Source of the DNA: Pseudomonadota bacterium
Lineage (GTDB): Bacteria > Desulfobacterota > Desulfobaccia > Desulfobaccales > 0-14-0-80-60-11
Assembly (NCBI GenBank): GCA_018897875.1
Contig: JAHIKF010000205.1
Location: forward strand, 1-8,128
DNA: 8,128 nt
Direction of reading: 5' to 3'
Part shown: in pieces, positions 1 to 6,984 of the stretch
How positions within the stretch are numbered: the stretch's first letter is position 1
Layout: every line of letters begins with the position of its first letter
The notes under the pieces: generated by a model
Databases searched by the model: none
What the model was told of the DNA's origin: nothing
The model's input: the letters and a program-made list of their open reading frames with translations, nothing else
Position numbers and translations under genes: made by a program

Positions 1-122
1 AAAAAGCGAGGTTCCCCCAAACCCCCTCCTGGAAAAATAGAAGGTCAGCAGGCTTTTCTCCGCAGCAGCTTTCTCTTTGCCCTTGTCTCTCCTATCAGAT
101 CAGGTTGCGCTCCGAGAAGAAG

Positions 123-177
123 GGGCGCACCCGCGTGGGCGCCCAACCTGAGGGCGGACACATGGGTCCGCCCCTAC
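123..177. repeat. Tandem GC hairpins, GTAGGGGCGG palindrome family
   Basis: Two neighbouring inverted repeats. The first pairs GGGCGC (123-128) with GCGCCC (139-144), with a bulged inner extension. The second is a perfect 8-bp stem, GGGCGGAC (152-159) with GTCCGCCC (166-173), loop ACATGG. On the minus strand the block begins GTAGGGGCGG, the same opening as other hairpins in this window at 3452-3477 and 7863-7885. It is best described as a REP-like or dispersed intergenic palindrome. It could also act as an RNA 3'-end stem for the kdpDE transcript, but no T run supports that. Confidence 0.7.
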
Positions 178-206
178 AGAAGATAAATTACCTGTACGAT
201 CGCAGT

Positions 207-221
207 TTGGTATTATACCAA
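207..221. repeat. 15-base palindrome TTGGTATTATACCAA
   Basis: A perfect 7-bp inverted repeat around a single central base, in an AT-rich setting about 85 bp beyond the kdpE-like stop codon. It has the size and symmetry of a small operator for a dimeric regulator, but it lies downstream of the only nearby gene and could equally be part of a dispersed repeat or belong to a gene outside the window. No function is assigned. Confidence 0.35.
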
Positions 222-304
222 GTTCTCATTCAAGGGCAACAAACTCGCTCGCTAACCTATTTATATTAACAATCTTTTTAACAGAAAACAGAAAACGGTA
301 TTAG

Positions 305-994
305 TCATTCACCCCGCAACCGATAACCGACGCCCGGTTCGGTGATCAGGTAGTGAGGCCGGGTGGGGTTGTCTTCCAGTTTGCGCCGCAGGTTGAGAAT
401 AAAGATGCGCAGGTAAGGATGCTGCTCAACGGAGGATGGCCCCCAGACCTCTTTGAGCAACTGGCGGTGGGTGACCACCTTGCCCTGGTGCCGGATGAGC
501 ACTGACAGAAGTTTGTATTCGATGGGGGTAAGGTGGATTTCCTCTTCTTCCCGGAATACCTGGCGGCGGTCAAAATCCACCCGCAGTTTCTCCAGGGTGA
601 AGATATCGGCGGTTTTGTCTTCCTCCCCGGCGCCGGTGCGGCGCAGCGCCGCGCGGATCCGGGCCAGCAATTCTCCCACCCCGAAAGGTTTGGTCAGATA
701 ATCGTCGGCGCCGGCGTCCAGATTAACCACCTTGTCCCGCTCCTGGCCCCGGGCCGACAGAATAATGATGGGGATATGCGACCACTCCCGCAGGCGGCGG
801 ATGACCTCGATACCTTCCATGTCCGGCAGTCCCAGGTCCAGCAGGATAATATCCGGAACCTGGGAGGCCGCCAGCGACAGACCCTCCTGCCCGGTTCCGG
901 CCTCCAGCAACTCATAGCCCTGGGTAGGCAGCGAGGCCCTTAAGAACCGGCGGATGCGGGGATCATCTTCAATTAACAGGACGCGCGGATTCAT
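305..994 (-). CDS. kdpE: KdpE-like OmpR-family response regulator
   Basis: A 229-residue cytoplasmic DNA-binding response regulator, the expected partner of the kinase encoded just upstream. The receiver domain spans about residues 3-118, with the acidic pair D10/D11, phospho-acceptor D53 in LLDLGLPD, S80 and K102 (LTKPFG). A winged-helix effector domain follows (about 130-228), with the LTPIEYKLL start, the RQLLKEVWG recognition region and the YLITEPGVGYRL C-terminal hairpin typical of KdpE. The ATG at 994 is chosen because the receiver fold starts there (MNPRVLLIEDD) and GAAAGG lies 8 bases upstream; the frame runs open for 45 more codons, but these are non-homologous and inside the kinase gene. 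It overlaps the kinase by 26 bp, suggesting translational coupling. It is complete. KdpE normally activates kdpFABC, which is not in the window, so the target here is unknown; the adjacent transport operon is a candidate. Confidence 0.93.
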   Translation of the reverse strand: MNPRVLLIEDDPRIRRFLRASLPTQGYELLEAGTGQEGLSLAASQVPDIILLDLGLPDMEGIEVIRRLREWSHIPIIILSARGQERDKVVNLDAGADDYLTKPFGVGELLARIRAALRRTGAGEEDKTADIFTLEKLRVDFDRRQVFREEEEIHLTPIEYKLLSVLIRHQGKVVTHRQLLKEVWGPSSVEQHPYLRIFILNLRRKLEDNPTRPHYLITEPGVGYRLRGE

Positions 995-3014
995 CCAGAT
1001 GGCCTTTCTGCATCTCGGGCAGCGTTTTGTCCAGTAAAGGCGCCCCTTCCTCCAGGGGCAGGGTAAACCTGAAGGTGGCGCCGCCGCCGGGCCGGTTGGC
1101 AGCCCAGATGTGCCCCTTATGGGCCTCAATAATGCTGCGGCAGATAGTTAAACCCAACCCCACCCCCCGGGCGCTGCCCGAAGAGGCCTGGTAGAATTTC
1201 TCAAACACGAGTTCCTCATCTCCAGGGACCAGGCCCGGGCCCCGGTCCGCCACTTCCAACAGGAGTTCCTGATGGGTGAGCCACCCCGAAATTTCCACCG
1301 GCGTCTGCTCCGGGGTATATTTGATGGCATTTTCCAGCAGGTTGATAAAGACCCGCTCCATGAGAAGAGCGTCGATGCGCACCATGGGGAGGTCGGCGGG
1401 CAGATGAATGACCACCGGGTGGTTCTGCAGTTGGGCCTCCAACTGCGCCAGGGCGCATCCCACCACTTCTTCCAGGACGTGCCACTCGAAATTGAGCTTG
1501 GTCTGGCCGGATTGCAGCCGGCTCATCTCCAGGAGATTGTGCACCAGGCGGTCCAGGCGGTTGGCTTCGTCATAAATCGTTTGGGTCAGCTCAGCTTTGG
1601 TCGTGGAGTCCAGGCTGGTTTCCCCCTCCAGCAAACTGCTGGCCGAACCGGCGATGACGGTCAGCGGGGTCCTGAGATCATGGGACACGGAACTGAGCAG
1701 GGCGTTGCGTAACCGCTCAGCTTCAATCTGAACCTGGGTCTGGTGGGTCTGCTGATGCAGATGCTCCCGCTCAATGGCCAGGGCCACCTGAGACCCCAGG
1801 GCCTCCAAGAAGCGCAGCGATTTCAGGGCAATCATCTTATTGGGTCGGGTGGGCTCCAGCCTTAAAACGCCGATCAGCTCTTGGGAGGCGCGTAGCGGCA
1901 GGTAAAAACCCCTGGCCTTGGGAAGCGTCTTGGTCCCCAAACCCGCGAAGTGTCCGTACCGGTAAACCCAATTGGCCACCAGCATCTCACTGCCGTAATC
2001 GTCGGGAAAAGCCTCGCCGGCGCTGAGGTGCAACTTTCCGGCCCCATCAGGCATGAGAATGGTCACCTGACTGTCAAAGGTTCTGGAGATCTGCTCAATG
2101 GCCTCGGCCAACAGATCAGTCAAGCTCAGTTTGGTGGTGAGGTTGCGGCTCATATCGTAGAGGGCTGTGGTTTGGCGCTCCTGTTGGCTGGCCGCCCTGG
2201 CCTGGTAGCGGATGCGCGAGGTGAGCCTGCTGATCAGGATGCTCACGATGAGCATCACCGCCAGAGTTATGGCATATTCCGAATTGGCCAAGGAAAACGA
2301 GTAGTAGTCGGGTACAAAACAGTAGGCGAAGACGGCCACGCCAAAAAGGGAGGCAAAGATCGACGGGCCCTGGTCCAGCACCGCGGCAATGATCACCACG
2401 GTGAGCAAAAAGATCATCACCAGGTTGGTGAGAGCCAGGTAAGGAAATAAGGCGACGGCCAGACCGGTGCACAGCCCCACTGCGGCGGCGGCCAAACCGT
2501 AGTCCCGCACCAGGCGCCACACGTCCCGCCGGGGAGCGCTCCGGGGCCGGGGTTCCTGGTCGCCAGCCGCAATCAGATAGAAGTCGAGATCGCCGGCGCG
2601 CCGGCGCAGTTGGTCGGCAAGGGTGATGGAGAGCAGCCGGCGCCAACCCGGCTGGCGAATTTGTGCCAGGACGATTTTAGAAACGCCGTGTTCCCGGGCA
2701 AAATCAAGGATGGTGTCCCGGAGGCTGAAACCGGAGAGCATGACAGTCTGACCGCCCAACTGGGCCGCCAGCCGTAAGGTTTTGGCGATCCGCTCCTGGT
2801 CTTCGAACGTGGGGTGATCGTCAGGGGTTTCCACGTAAACCGCGAACCACTCGACCCGAGCGGCTTCGGCCAGGCGGGACGCGGACCGCACCAGTTGCCC
2901 GGCGGCAGGACTGGAATCGAGGCAAACGAGCAAGCGGCCGCCGGCAGCCCGGGGCTGCGCATCCGGCCGGGGCGACGGCCGTCTTGCGGCATCGGCAGAC
3001 GGCTGGTTATCCAT
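969..3014 (-). CDS. kdpD: Short KdpD-like sensor histidine kinase (USP-DUF4118-GAF-HK)
   Basis: A 681-residue membrane histidine kinase. In order: a universal-stress-protein-like domain (about 26-150, GRLLVCLDSSP start), a four-helix DUF4118-type membrane block (about 170-265), a GAF-like region (about 285-415), a dimerisation/phosphoacceptor domain with H445 in SVSHDLRTPLT, and a HATPase domain with N box ERVFINLLENAIKYTP (553-568), G1 DRGPG (590-594), F box FEKFYQ and G2 GVGLGLTI (617-624). All catalytic boxes look intact. Classic KdpD is nearly 900 residues and starts with a roughly 210-residue sensor domain carrying a Walker A motif; that part is absent here. In the same frame, upstream sequence is open for about 25 codons to a TGA but shows no KdpD similarity, so I keep the ATG at 3014. 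GGAGG lies 13 bases before it, a rather long spacing. It probably phosphorylates the overlapping KdpE-like regulator. The stimulus is unknown. Confidence 0.9.
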   Translation of the reverse strand: MDNQPSADAARRPSPRPDAQPRAAGGRLLVCLDSSPAAGQLVRSASRLAEAARVEWFAVYVETPDDHPTFEDQERIAKTLRLAAQLGGQTVMLSGFSLRDTILDFAREHGVSKIVLAQIRQPGWRRLLSITLADQLRRRAGDLDFYLIAAGDQEPRPRSAPRRDVWRLVRDYGLAAAAVGLCTGLAVALFPYLALTNLVMIFLLTVVIIAAVLDQGPSIFASLFGVAVFAYCFVPDYYSFSLANSEYAITLAVMLIVSILISRLTSRIRYQARAASQQERQTTALYDMSRNLTTKLSLTDLLAEAIEQISRTFDSQVTILMPDGAGKLHLSAGEAFPDDYGSEMLVANWVYRYGHFAGLGTKTLPKARGFYLPLRASQELIGVLRLEPTRPNKMIALKSLRFLEALGSQVALAIEREHLHQQTHQTQVQIEAERLRNALLSSVSHDLRTPLTVIAGSASSLLEGETSLDSTTKAELTQTIYDEANRLDRLVHNLLEMSRLQSGQTKLNFEWHVLEEVVGCALAQLEAQLQNHPVVIHLPADLPMVRIDALLMERVFINLLENAIKYTPEQTPVEISGWLTHQELLLEVADRGPGLVPGDEELVFEKFYQASSGSARGVGLGLTICRSIIEAHKGHIWAANRPGGGATFRFTLPLEEGAPLLDKTLPEMQKGHLDESARPVN

Positions 3015-3131
3015 CGGTTGGCGATAGCCTCCAGTCTTTCCCGGCTGCGTCTGACCCTGGAATATTCGGGCTTGATGGTCTATTGCGACGCTTCATAATG
3101 AATATGGTAGGTATATCGGGGTTTATTCTCC

Positions 3132-3152
3132 CCCCCCTTTTCTAAAGGGGGG
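3132..3152. repeat. CCCCCCTT/AAGGGGGG hairpin
   Basis: An 8-bp inverted repeat (3132-3139 with 3145-3152) with a short loop, inside the MITE-like element. It belongs to the same CCCCCTTT/AAAGGGGG palindrome family as 3189-3215 and 7961-7981. It is followed by another G run that pairs with a C run at 3183-3187. Confidence 0.6.
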
Positions 3153-3188
3153 TAAGGGGGGATTAGATAAGCGCTTAATAATCCCCCT

Positions 3189-3215
3189 AAGTCCCCCTTT
3201 AAAAAAGGGGGACTT
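3189..3215. repeat. Perfect 12-bp stem hairpin (AAGTCCCCCTTT family)
   Basis: AAGTCCCCCTTT (3189-3200) is perfectly complementary to AAAGGGGGACTT (3204-3215) with a three-base A loop. It sits inside the MITE-like element. A close relative lies at 7961-7981. The stem could form in RNA from either strand, but no T tract follows on either side, so I call it a dispersed palindrome rather than a terminator. Confidence 0.75.
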
Positions 3216-3248
3216 AAAACACCCGTCATTTAAGATCCAGCTTGTTTT

Positions 3249-3279
3249 ATACCATACAATTTATGAATCGCGACACTAG
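3249..3279 (+). repeat. Inverted repeat copy A bracketing the transport operon
   Basis: This 31-base segment matches the reverse complement of 7895-7925 at 27 of 31 positions, including the uninterrupted block CCATACAATTTATGAA and the tip GACACTAG. It is also the right terminal repeat of the MITE-like element at 3080-3279. The CTAG tips of both copies face the transporter genes that lie between them. Confidence 0.8.
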
Positions 3280-3375
3280 CGGCGGCCCCGGGATCGAGCC
3301 GTTATTTGGAAGCATAACCGGTTCTTAGCCATGGGTCAAGCGGGGCCGGCGCGGCCGGCGCCAGCCGAATGCTAA

Positions 3376-3392
3376 GGTGCGTAAAACGCACC
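3376..3392. repeat. GGTGCGT/ACGCACC hairpin
   Basis: A 7-bp stem (3376-3382 with 3386-3392) with loop AAA, followed by CTACG, so that the minus strand reads GTAGGGTGCGTTTTACGCACC-like. A partial relative, GGGCGTCTGACGCACC, lies at about 3411-3426. Both resemble the dispersed GTAGGG-type palindromes elsewhere in the window. Confidence 0.65.
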
Positions 3393-3451
3393 CTACGTGA
3401 GGATTGTTGGGGGCGTCTGACGCACCAATAATTTTCTGGGCCAAACGCGGT

Positions 3452-3477
3452 AGGGGCGGTTCGCGTGAACCGCCCCT
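3452..3477. repeat. Perfect 11-bp stem hairpin, GTAGGGGCGG family
   Basis: AGGGGCGGTTC (3452-3462) pairs perfectly with GAACCGCCCCT (3467-3477) around loop GCGT, preceded by GGT. It has the same outer sequence as the palindromes at 152-177 and 7863-7885 while the inner bases differ in a compensated way, which points to selection or copying of a structure rather than a fixed sequence. Confidence 0.75.
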
Positions 3478-3505
3478 GCCATTTGAGATTATAGTCGGGA
3501 AGCGC

Positions 3506-3531
3506 CGCGGCGCCTCGTCAATAAGCGATCA
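3506..3531 (-). pseudogene. 26-bp duplicate of the permease gene's 3' end
   Basis: This segment equals 3606-3631 at 25 of 26 bases (only 3517 G versus 3617 A differs), an offset of exactly 100 bp. The source segment contains the last codons (…IAY), the TGA stop and the first downstream bases of the permease gene. The copy keeps the stop codon. It ends just before a GTAGGGCGGG hairpin. It may be the tail of a decayed paralogue, or a direct repeat produced when the roughly 74-bp hairpin-bearing piece was gained. Confidence 0.6.
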
Positions 3532-3538
3532 ACCGTAG

Positions 3539-3564
3539 GGCGGGAAAGTGAAACGCATCCCGCC
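3539..3564. repeat. GGCGGGA/TCCCGCC hairpin
   Basis: A 7-bp stem (3539-3545 with 3558-3564) enclosing a 12-base loop, preceded by GTAG. It lies about 55 bp beyond the permease stop codon, between the two 26-bp direct repeats. It is the only strong stem close to the permease end and might limit 3' decay or assist termination, though no T run follows in the permease direction. Confidence 0.6.
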
Positions 3565-3617
3565 TTTAGCAATAGGGTTACATTAAAATCGTGCCGCAAA
3601 AGATACGCGGCGCCTCA

Positions 3618-5354
3618 TCAATAAGCGATCAGCAGATAGACCATGGCAATGGTGACCGTGATCATCATGGGCCACCAGCAGGCCTTCATGTAAGCTATGA
3701 AGGAGATGTGGTAGCCCGCCTTTTCCGACAGCCCCACGGTGACCACGTTGGCCGAAGCCCCGATCATGGTGCCGTTCCCCCCCAAACACGCCCCCAGGGC
3801 CAGGGACCACCAGAGCACGCCGGACTCCGCCCCGGGGATGGTCTGGTTCAGGAAAGCGACGATGGGCAGCATGGTGGCAGTGAAGGGGATGTTGTCGATG
3901 AAGGCCGAGGCAATGGCGCTCACCCACAGGACGAGGATGATGGCCGTGGTGAGGTTGCCGCCGGAGAGGTCTTTCACCCAGTTGGCGATCATCTGGATCA
4001 GGCCGGTTTCTTCGGCCCCGGCGATGACCATGAACAGGCCGATGAAGAAAACCAGGGTGGGCCACTCCACTTCATGTTCCAGCATCTCCACGATGTCCTC
4101 CCCGGAGATGGCCAGCAGTATCAGGGAGCCTATCAGGGCAGCCACCGACACCGGCATGTGGAAGAGTCCGTGGAGGGCAAAGAGCAGAATGGTGAAGCCC
4201 AGCAGCAACAGGCTCTGAATCGTCAGTTTCTTATTGGTGATTTTGTATTCGGCTTTCAGATAAGCGATGGTGCGGGCTACATCCTTCACTTCCGCCCCGC
4301 GGTAGTCTTTCTTTTGCCACCAGAGGAAGAAAAACGAGGTGACTATGAGACACACGGTGGCGACCAGGGCCAGGTTCGTGACAAACTGGCCGAAGGTCAG
4401 GCCCGCATAGGAGCCGATGAGGATGTTGGGCGGGTCGCCGATCAAGGTGGCGGTGCCCCCGACGTTGGAGGCAAAGACCTCGGGGATGAGGAGGGCCATG
4501 GGGTTGATCTTTAAGGTAACCGCGATCTCAATGGTCACCGGGATCATCAGCAGCATGGTGGTGACGTTGTCCAGGAGGGCCGAAACCACCGCGGTGATAA
4601 TCTGGAGGATGAACGCCAGTGCGAAGACATTGCCCTTGGCCATAGCATAGGCTTTATAGGCCAGGAATTGAAACATCCCGGTCTTTTTCATCACCCCCAC
4701 GAAAATCATCATGCCCATGAGCAGGAAGATGACGTTGAGGTCGATGGCCCCGATGGCCTCGTCAAAAGAGATGATGTAAAACGATTTATCCCAGGTCCCC
4801 AGGGTATAGGTGATGAAGATGATCAGCGTTGCGCCCAGGAAAGAGACCAGGGTGCGGTGCATCAACTCCAGGGAGATGACCACGTAGACCAGCAGCAGGA
4901 TGAGGCTGGCGATCCAGAAGCCCGCGGTAGTAGTGCGGTTTAAAGTGAGGTTCTGGGCCGCCTGGAAGAGGCGGTTGCCGGCGGCGTCGGCCCCGGCCTC
5001 CACCACCTGAACCTTCGTGGCCGGGATAGGCTTCCAAGATGGTTTAGAGGCCTTGACCTCCACCTTGGCGGCCGGGAGCGTCCCCGGGGGGAGAATAAAA
5101 TCCGCCACAAAACCGCCGGGCTTGCCGGTGGTTATTTCCGCGTCCTTGCCCGTGGGCTTGACGTGCCGGCCGTTCACCAGCACCTCCACTTCCACTTCCT
5201 TGAGGCCCTTGCCCATGGGGTTGGTGACCAGTCCGGAAATCGCCAGGTGGTCGCCGGCAGGGGCCGGGGCGGCCAAAACCGCCGAGGCTGCCAGCAATCC
5301 GGCGATTAACAGGAAGATCAGGTTATTCAGACAGAAAACCATCCGTTGGCGCAT
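3618..5354 (-). CDS. IT-superfamily (ArsB/NhaD-like) permease with secreted N-terminal domain
   Basis: A 578-residue inner-membrane ion permease. Residues 11-28 form a signal-like hydrophobic segment with a possible cleavage at AVLA-AP. Residues about 36-120 form a soluble, beta-rich segment beginning ISGLVTNPMGKGLKEVEVEVLVNG, resembling carboxypeptidase-regulatory/Ig-like repeats, predicted periplasmic. From about residue 145 a polytopic membrane domain follows, with paired motifs of the ArsB/NhaD/P-protein branch: LDNVTTMLLMIP (261-272) and SNVGGTATLIGDPPN (296-310) in the first half, IDNIPFTATMLP (486-497) and GGNGTMIGASANVV (525-538) in the second. Substrate is not deducible; an inorganic or organic anion, or cation/proton exchange, are possible. 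The ATG at 5354 is preceded by AAAGGGGAT. It follows the DASS permease by 97 bp and probably shares its transcript. The two permeases are not close copies: motifs and N-termini differ. Confidence 0.88.
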   Translation of the reverse strand: MRQRMVFCLNNLIFLLIAGLLAASAVLAAPAPAGDHLAISGLVTNPMGKGLKEVEVEVLVNGRHVKPTGKDAEITTGKPGGFVADFILPPGTLPAAKVEVKASKPSWKPIPATKVQVVEAGADAAGNRLFQAAQNLTLNRTTTAGFWIASLILLLVYVVISLELMHRTLVSFLGATLIIFITYTLGTWDKSFYIISFDEAIGAIDLNVIFLLMGMMIFVGVMKKTGMFQFLAYKAYAMAKGNVFALAFILQIITAVVSALLDNVTTMLLMIPVTIEIAVTLKINPMALLIPEVFASNVGGTATLIGDPPNILIGSYAGLTFGQFVTNLALVATVCLIVTSFFFLWWQKKDYRGAEVKDVARTIAYLKAEYKITNKKLTIQSLLLLGFTILLFALHGLFHMPVSVAALIGSLILLAISGEDIVEMLEHEVEWPTLVFFIGLFMVIAGAEETGLIQMIANWVKDLSGGNLTTAIILVLWVSAIASAFIDNIPFTATMLPIVAFLNQTIPGAESGVLWWSLALGACLGGNGTMIGASANVVTVGLSEKAGYHISFIAYMKACWWPMMITVTIAMVYLLIAY

Positions 5355-5451
5355 TGTTAATCCCCTTTGATCGTCGCGTGGTTTTCACATAGAGGGGGGG
5401 AATCCCCATATTGGGTTCGGTTGCCCGGTTTCCTCGGCAAGCTCGGTCATA

Positions 5452-6984
5452 CTATTTAGGTGCCAATACCGGCATGCCCATCATGGGCCAGATAAAATAA
5501 ACAAATACCGACAGCACAGCCATGAGCACCACGCTGGGAATCCAGCCATAGCCGAAGAACTCCCCGGTGGTAAACTGTTTGCTCTCGTAAGCGATGGCAT
5601 TGGGGGCCGCGCCGATGAGCAGGTTGAAGGGCATGCCGGCGGTGACCAGGGAGGCGAAGAGGATGACGTGCGGGGCCACGCCCAAATATTTGGCGATGAC
5701 CAGGGAAACTGGCAGGGCGATGGCGATGGCCGCCACGTTCATGATGAAGTTGGTCATGAGCATGACGAAGAAGGCGATGCCCAGCACAAATACCAGCCAG
5801 GGGGCGTCGAGGAAGAAGGACAGCCAATGAACCGCCATCCACTCCGCCGCCTTGGTCTGCCAGAGGCAAAAGCCGATGGACATGGCCCCGCCGAAGAGCA
5901 GAATGATGTTCCAGGGGATGGTTTCCAGGTCCTCCACGGTGAGGGTGCGGGTCATAAAGAAGAGCACCGTGCCCACCAGCATGATGCCGGCCCGGGACAT
6001 GTCCGTGAAGGCCTTCACCGGCAGAAACGCCTTGAGCATAAACAATACCACAATGGCGATCACCGTGAACAGGACGAATTTCTCCTTGTTGTTCATGGGT
6101 CCCAATTCTCGGCTCAAATTCTTGGCCTTTTCCCTCAGCCCCGCGATGACCGCCCGCTCCGGTTTGAAAATGATAATGACGATGAGCCAGATGACAAAGA
6201 CCATGATGAGGCCTATGGGCAGCATATAATAGATGAGTTCGAAAAAGCCGATGTCTTTGCCGGTGAACTCCTTGAACATGCCGACCGCGGCCACGCCCCG
6301 GGCCGCACCCAGGAAGGTAATGATGGAGCCGGCGCCGGCGGCCCAGGCCATGCCGATGAACAGGCCCTTGCCGAACCGGGTGGGCTGGTCGGATTCACTG
6401 TACAGGGCATTGATGGCCATCAACAGGGGAAAGAGGGCCGCGGCCACCGCAGTGTGGGCCATGATCAGGGTCATGGCGGCGGTAACCAGGAAAGTCCCCA
6501 ACAGGATCAAATTGGTTTTCTCCCCCACCACGTTGAGCATCTTATAAGCCATGCGCTTGGTGAGGCCCGAGGCGGAGAAGGCGGTGCCGATGACCAGGGA
6601 CCCGAAGATGAACCAGACGGAGGGGTCCAGGAAGTCGCCCAGGGCCTCCTTGGGAGTCCGGATAAAAAAGAGCACCTGAAACAGGCCGATGGCGATGGCG
6701 GTGACCCCGATGGGCATGACCTCAAAGACCCACCAGATTCCGGCCATGAGAAAGAGGCCGATGGCCATCTTGCCTGTCCAAGGCAGCTTAAAGACTTTTC
6801 CCCCCGGATCAACCGCATCCGGCAAACTGGGGATCAGGTAAAAACCAAAGAATATTGCCAAACCCAACAGGATAAAAATTATGCGTTTATAATCAATCGC
6901 CACCTTTTTGGGGGCGATAACGATCTCTTCCGGCATCTCCGGCAAACCGGCGCCTACGGGCATTCTCTTAATATCTTCGGCCAT
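5452..6984 (-). CDS. DASS/SLC13-family anion permease
   Basis: A 510-residue inner-membrane protein of the divalent anion:sodium symporter type. A cytoplasmic N-terminus of about 30 residues precedes the first helix. The family stretch WWVFEVMPIGVTAIAIGLFQV lies near 84-104, and the fold's two inverted halves can be seen: MAHTAVAAALFPLLMAIN (175-192) with GSIITFLGAARG (219-230), and MTNFIMNVAAIAIALPV (410-426) with PFNLLIGAAPNAIAYES (452-468). In characterised members such as VcINDY the helical hairpin tips carry SNT and the following turn G-T-P-P-N. Here the first SNT is AHT (176-178), the second region reads TNF (411-413), and the first TPPN-like turn is AARG; only the second half keeps a PN turn. 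Sodium coupling is therefore uncertain. AAGGAG lies 9 bases before the ATG. It starts 41 bp after the CBS gene and is probably cotranscribed with it. Substrate is unknown. Confidence 0.88.
   Translation of the reverse strand: MAEDIKRMPVGAGLPEMPEEIVIAPKKVAIDYKRIIFILLGLAIFFGFYLIPSLPDAVDPGGKVFKLPWTGKMAIGLFLMAGIWWVFEVMPIGVTAIAIGLFQVLFFIRTPKEALGDFLDPSVWFIFGSLVIGTAFSASGLTKRMAYKMLNVVGEKTNLILLGTFLVTAAMTLIMAHTAVAAALFPLLMAINALYSESDQPTRFGKGLFIGMAWAAGAGSIITFLGAARGVAAVGMFKEFTGKDIGFFELIYYMLPIGLIMVFVIWLIVIIIFKPERAVIAGLREKAKNLSRELGPMNNKEKFVLFTVIAIVVLFMLKAFLPVKAFTDMSRAGIMLVGTVLFFMTRTLTVEDLETIPWNIILLFGGAMSIGFCLWQTKAAEWMAVHWLSFFLDAPWLVFVLGIAFFVMLMTNFIMNVAAIAIALPVSLVIAKYLGVAPHVILFASLVTAGMPFNLLIGAAPNAIAYESKQFTTGEFFGYGWIPSVVLMAVLSVFVYFIWPMMGMPVLAPK

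Larger units (their letters stand above)
1..304. other. Non-coding region downstream of kdpE, with hairpins
   Basis: No credible gene is seen here. The region lies downstream of the kdpE-like stop codon. It holds a C-rich tract at about 13-33 related to the CCCCCTTT repeat family, two consecutive hairpins at 123-173, a 15-base palindrome at 207-221, and an AT-rich stretch at about 240-300 next to the kdpE stop. I do not see a standard intrinsic terminator (GC stem followed directly by a T run in the direction of kdpE transcription), so where the kdpDE transcript ends is unclear. Confidence 0.7.
3080..3279. mobile_element. Putative ~200-bp MITE-like element
   Basis: The two ends are imperfect inverted repeats: bases 3080-3110 match the reverse complement of 3249-3279 at about 21 of 31 positions, sharing CTA at the tip and TTCATA plus TATGGTA further in. 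The interior has no gene and consists of nested palindromes: a C/G hairpin (3132-3152), GGGGGATTA (3157-3165) pairing with TAATCCCCC (3179-3187), and a perfect 12-bp stem at 3189-3215. Small size, terminal inverted repeats and lack of coding capacity fit a miniature inverted-repeat element. No target-site duplication is evident. Its right end recurs inverted at 7895-7925. It sits 66 bp upstream of the kdpD-like start and may affect that gene's expression. Confidence 0.5.
3015..3617. other. Repeat-rich intergenic region between permease and kdpD
   Basis: No credible coding sequence. Reading upward from the kdpD start, it contains about 65 bp that may carry the kdpD leader, a MITE-like element (3080-3279), a GC-rich stretch with an 8-bp inverted repeat CGGCCCCG (3283-3290) / CGGGGCCG (3341-3348), a series of GTAGGG-type hairpins (3376-3392, 3452-3477, 3539-3564), and a 26-bp partial copy of the permease 3' end (3506-3531). 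No hairpin here is followed by a T run in the permease's direction, so permease termination is not clear. The length and repeat content make it unlikely that kdpDE is simply the tail of the transport operon; a separate promoter near 3020-3110 is inferred but I cannot point to convincing -35/-10 boxes. Confidence 0.75.

Noticed and set aside
305..1129. Longer 274-residue version of the KdpE-like protein starting at 1129
   Set aside because: The extra 45 residues are Pro/Arg-rich, lie inside the kinase coding region and do not belong to the receiver fold; the ATG at 994 begins exactly at the domain and has a plausible ribosome site.
3012..3098. Possible upstream extension of kdpD, including a GKT triplet that could suggest a Walker A remnant
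   Set aside because: The frame is open for only about 25 codons to a stop, the surrounding residues do not match the GxxGxGKT context, and no hydrophobic strand precedes it. Treated as coincidence.
3127..3215. G/C-run hairpins as intrinsic terminators of the permease or kdpD transcripts
   Set aside because: Stems are strong but no T run follows the stem in the direction of transcription of the minus-strand genes.
3591..4514. Plus-strand open frame (307 residues) opposite the second permease
   Set aside because: Same reasoning: antisense to a well-supported permease, composition dominated by Gly, Asp, His and Gln, no ribosome site or family motif.
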